Positions 6,348 to 6,398 of a stretch of 6,398 nucleotides of DNA are shown piece after piece; positions within the stretch are counted from its first letter, which is position 1, and each line of letters opens with the position of its first letter. The notes below the pieces were generated by a model. The model made no database searches, was not told the DNA's origin, and worked only from the letters and a program-made list of their open reading frames with translations. The translations under genes and the position numbers were made by a program. Source of the DNA: an uncultured Collinsella sp. (GTDB lineage: Bacteria > Actinomycetota > Coriobacteriia > Coriobacteriales > Coriobacteriaceae); contig UQJA01000108.1 in assembly GCA_900541285.1 (NCBI GenBank), positions 1 through 6,398 on the forward strand, given 5' to 3'.

Positions 6348-6398
6348 GGAGGGGTGGCAGAGTGGTTGAATGCGGCGGTCTCGAAAACCGTTTGGCTT
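6348..6398 (+). tRNA. tRNA-Ser, anticodon CGA, 3' part outside window
   Basis: The 5' 51 bases of a second serine tRNA. The acceptor strand GGAGGGG (6348-6354) is followed by T and G, a D arm beginning GCAGAGTGG, and an anticodon arm GCGGT-CTCGAAA-ACCGT with anticodon CGA at 6382-6384, which reads UCG. The variable arm, T arm and acceptor 3' strand lie beyond the right edge. It complements the GGA isoacceptor just upstream. Confidence 0.93.

Overview
The window looks like chromosomal core DNA from a high-GC Gram-positive bacterium. The order rpsF-ssb-rpsR-rplI-dnaB-purA-purD, high G+C coding sequence, strong GGAGG-type ribosome binding sites and the protein sequences fit an actinobacterium of the class Coriobacteriia, most likely Collinsella or a close relative. 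The genus is an inference from recall and was not tested by a search. Nothing in the window suggests recent horizontal transfer: there is no transposase, integrase, phage gene or CRISPR array.

All seven protein genes lie on the minus strand and read right to left. At the right, rpsF (bS6), ssb, rpsR (bS18) and rplI (bL9) form a compact operon. It has a recognisable promoter near 5776-5804, a structured leader, and a strong intrinsic terminator at 3945-3983. Next come dnaB (replicative helicase) and purA (adenylosuccinate synthetase), each with a plausible promoter of its own. After a 118-base gap with a large hairpin comes purD (GAR synthetase), which starts at a TTG and is cut by the left edge after 300 codons. 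The set joins translation, replication-fork machinery and purine synthesis, as near the origin in many Gram-positive genomes.

To the right of rpsF the direction of transcription switches. The roughly 400 bases at 5785-6190 hold no credible protein gene. They contain one exact match and two one-mismatch matches to the actinobacterial DnaA box TTGTCCACA, followed by an AT-rich stretch. A good promoter then drives a complete tRNA-Ser(GGA) on the plus strand. That tRNA is followed by an intrinsic-terminator-like hairpin and the first 51 bases of a second tRNA-Ser, with anticodon CGA.

No wholly new gene system is visible. The observations most worth testing are non-coding: a possible H-type pseudoknot in the rpsF leader whose loop pairs with the rpsF ribosome binding site; the DnaA-box cluster in the divergent intergenic region; mutually exclusive hairpins between purA and purD; and a terminator between two tRNA genes that leaves no room for a second promoter.
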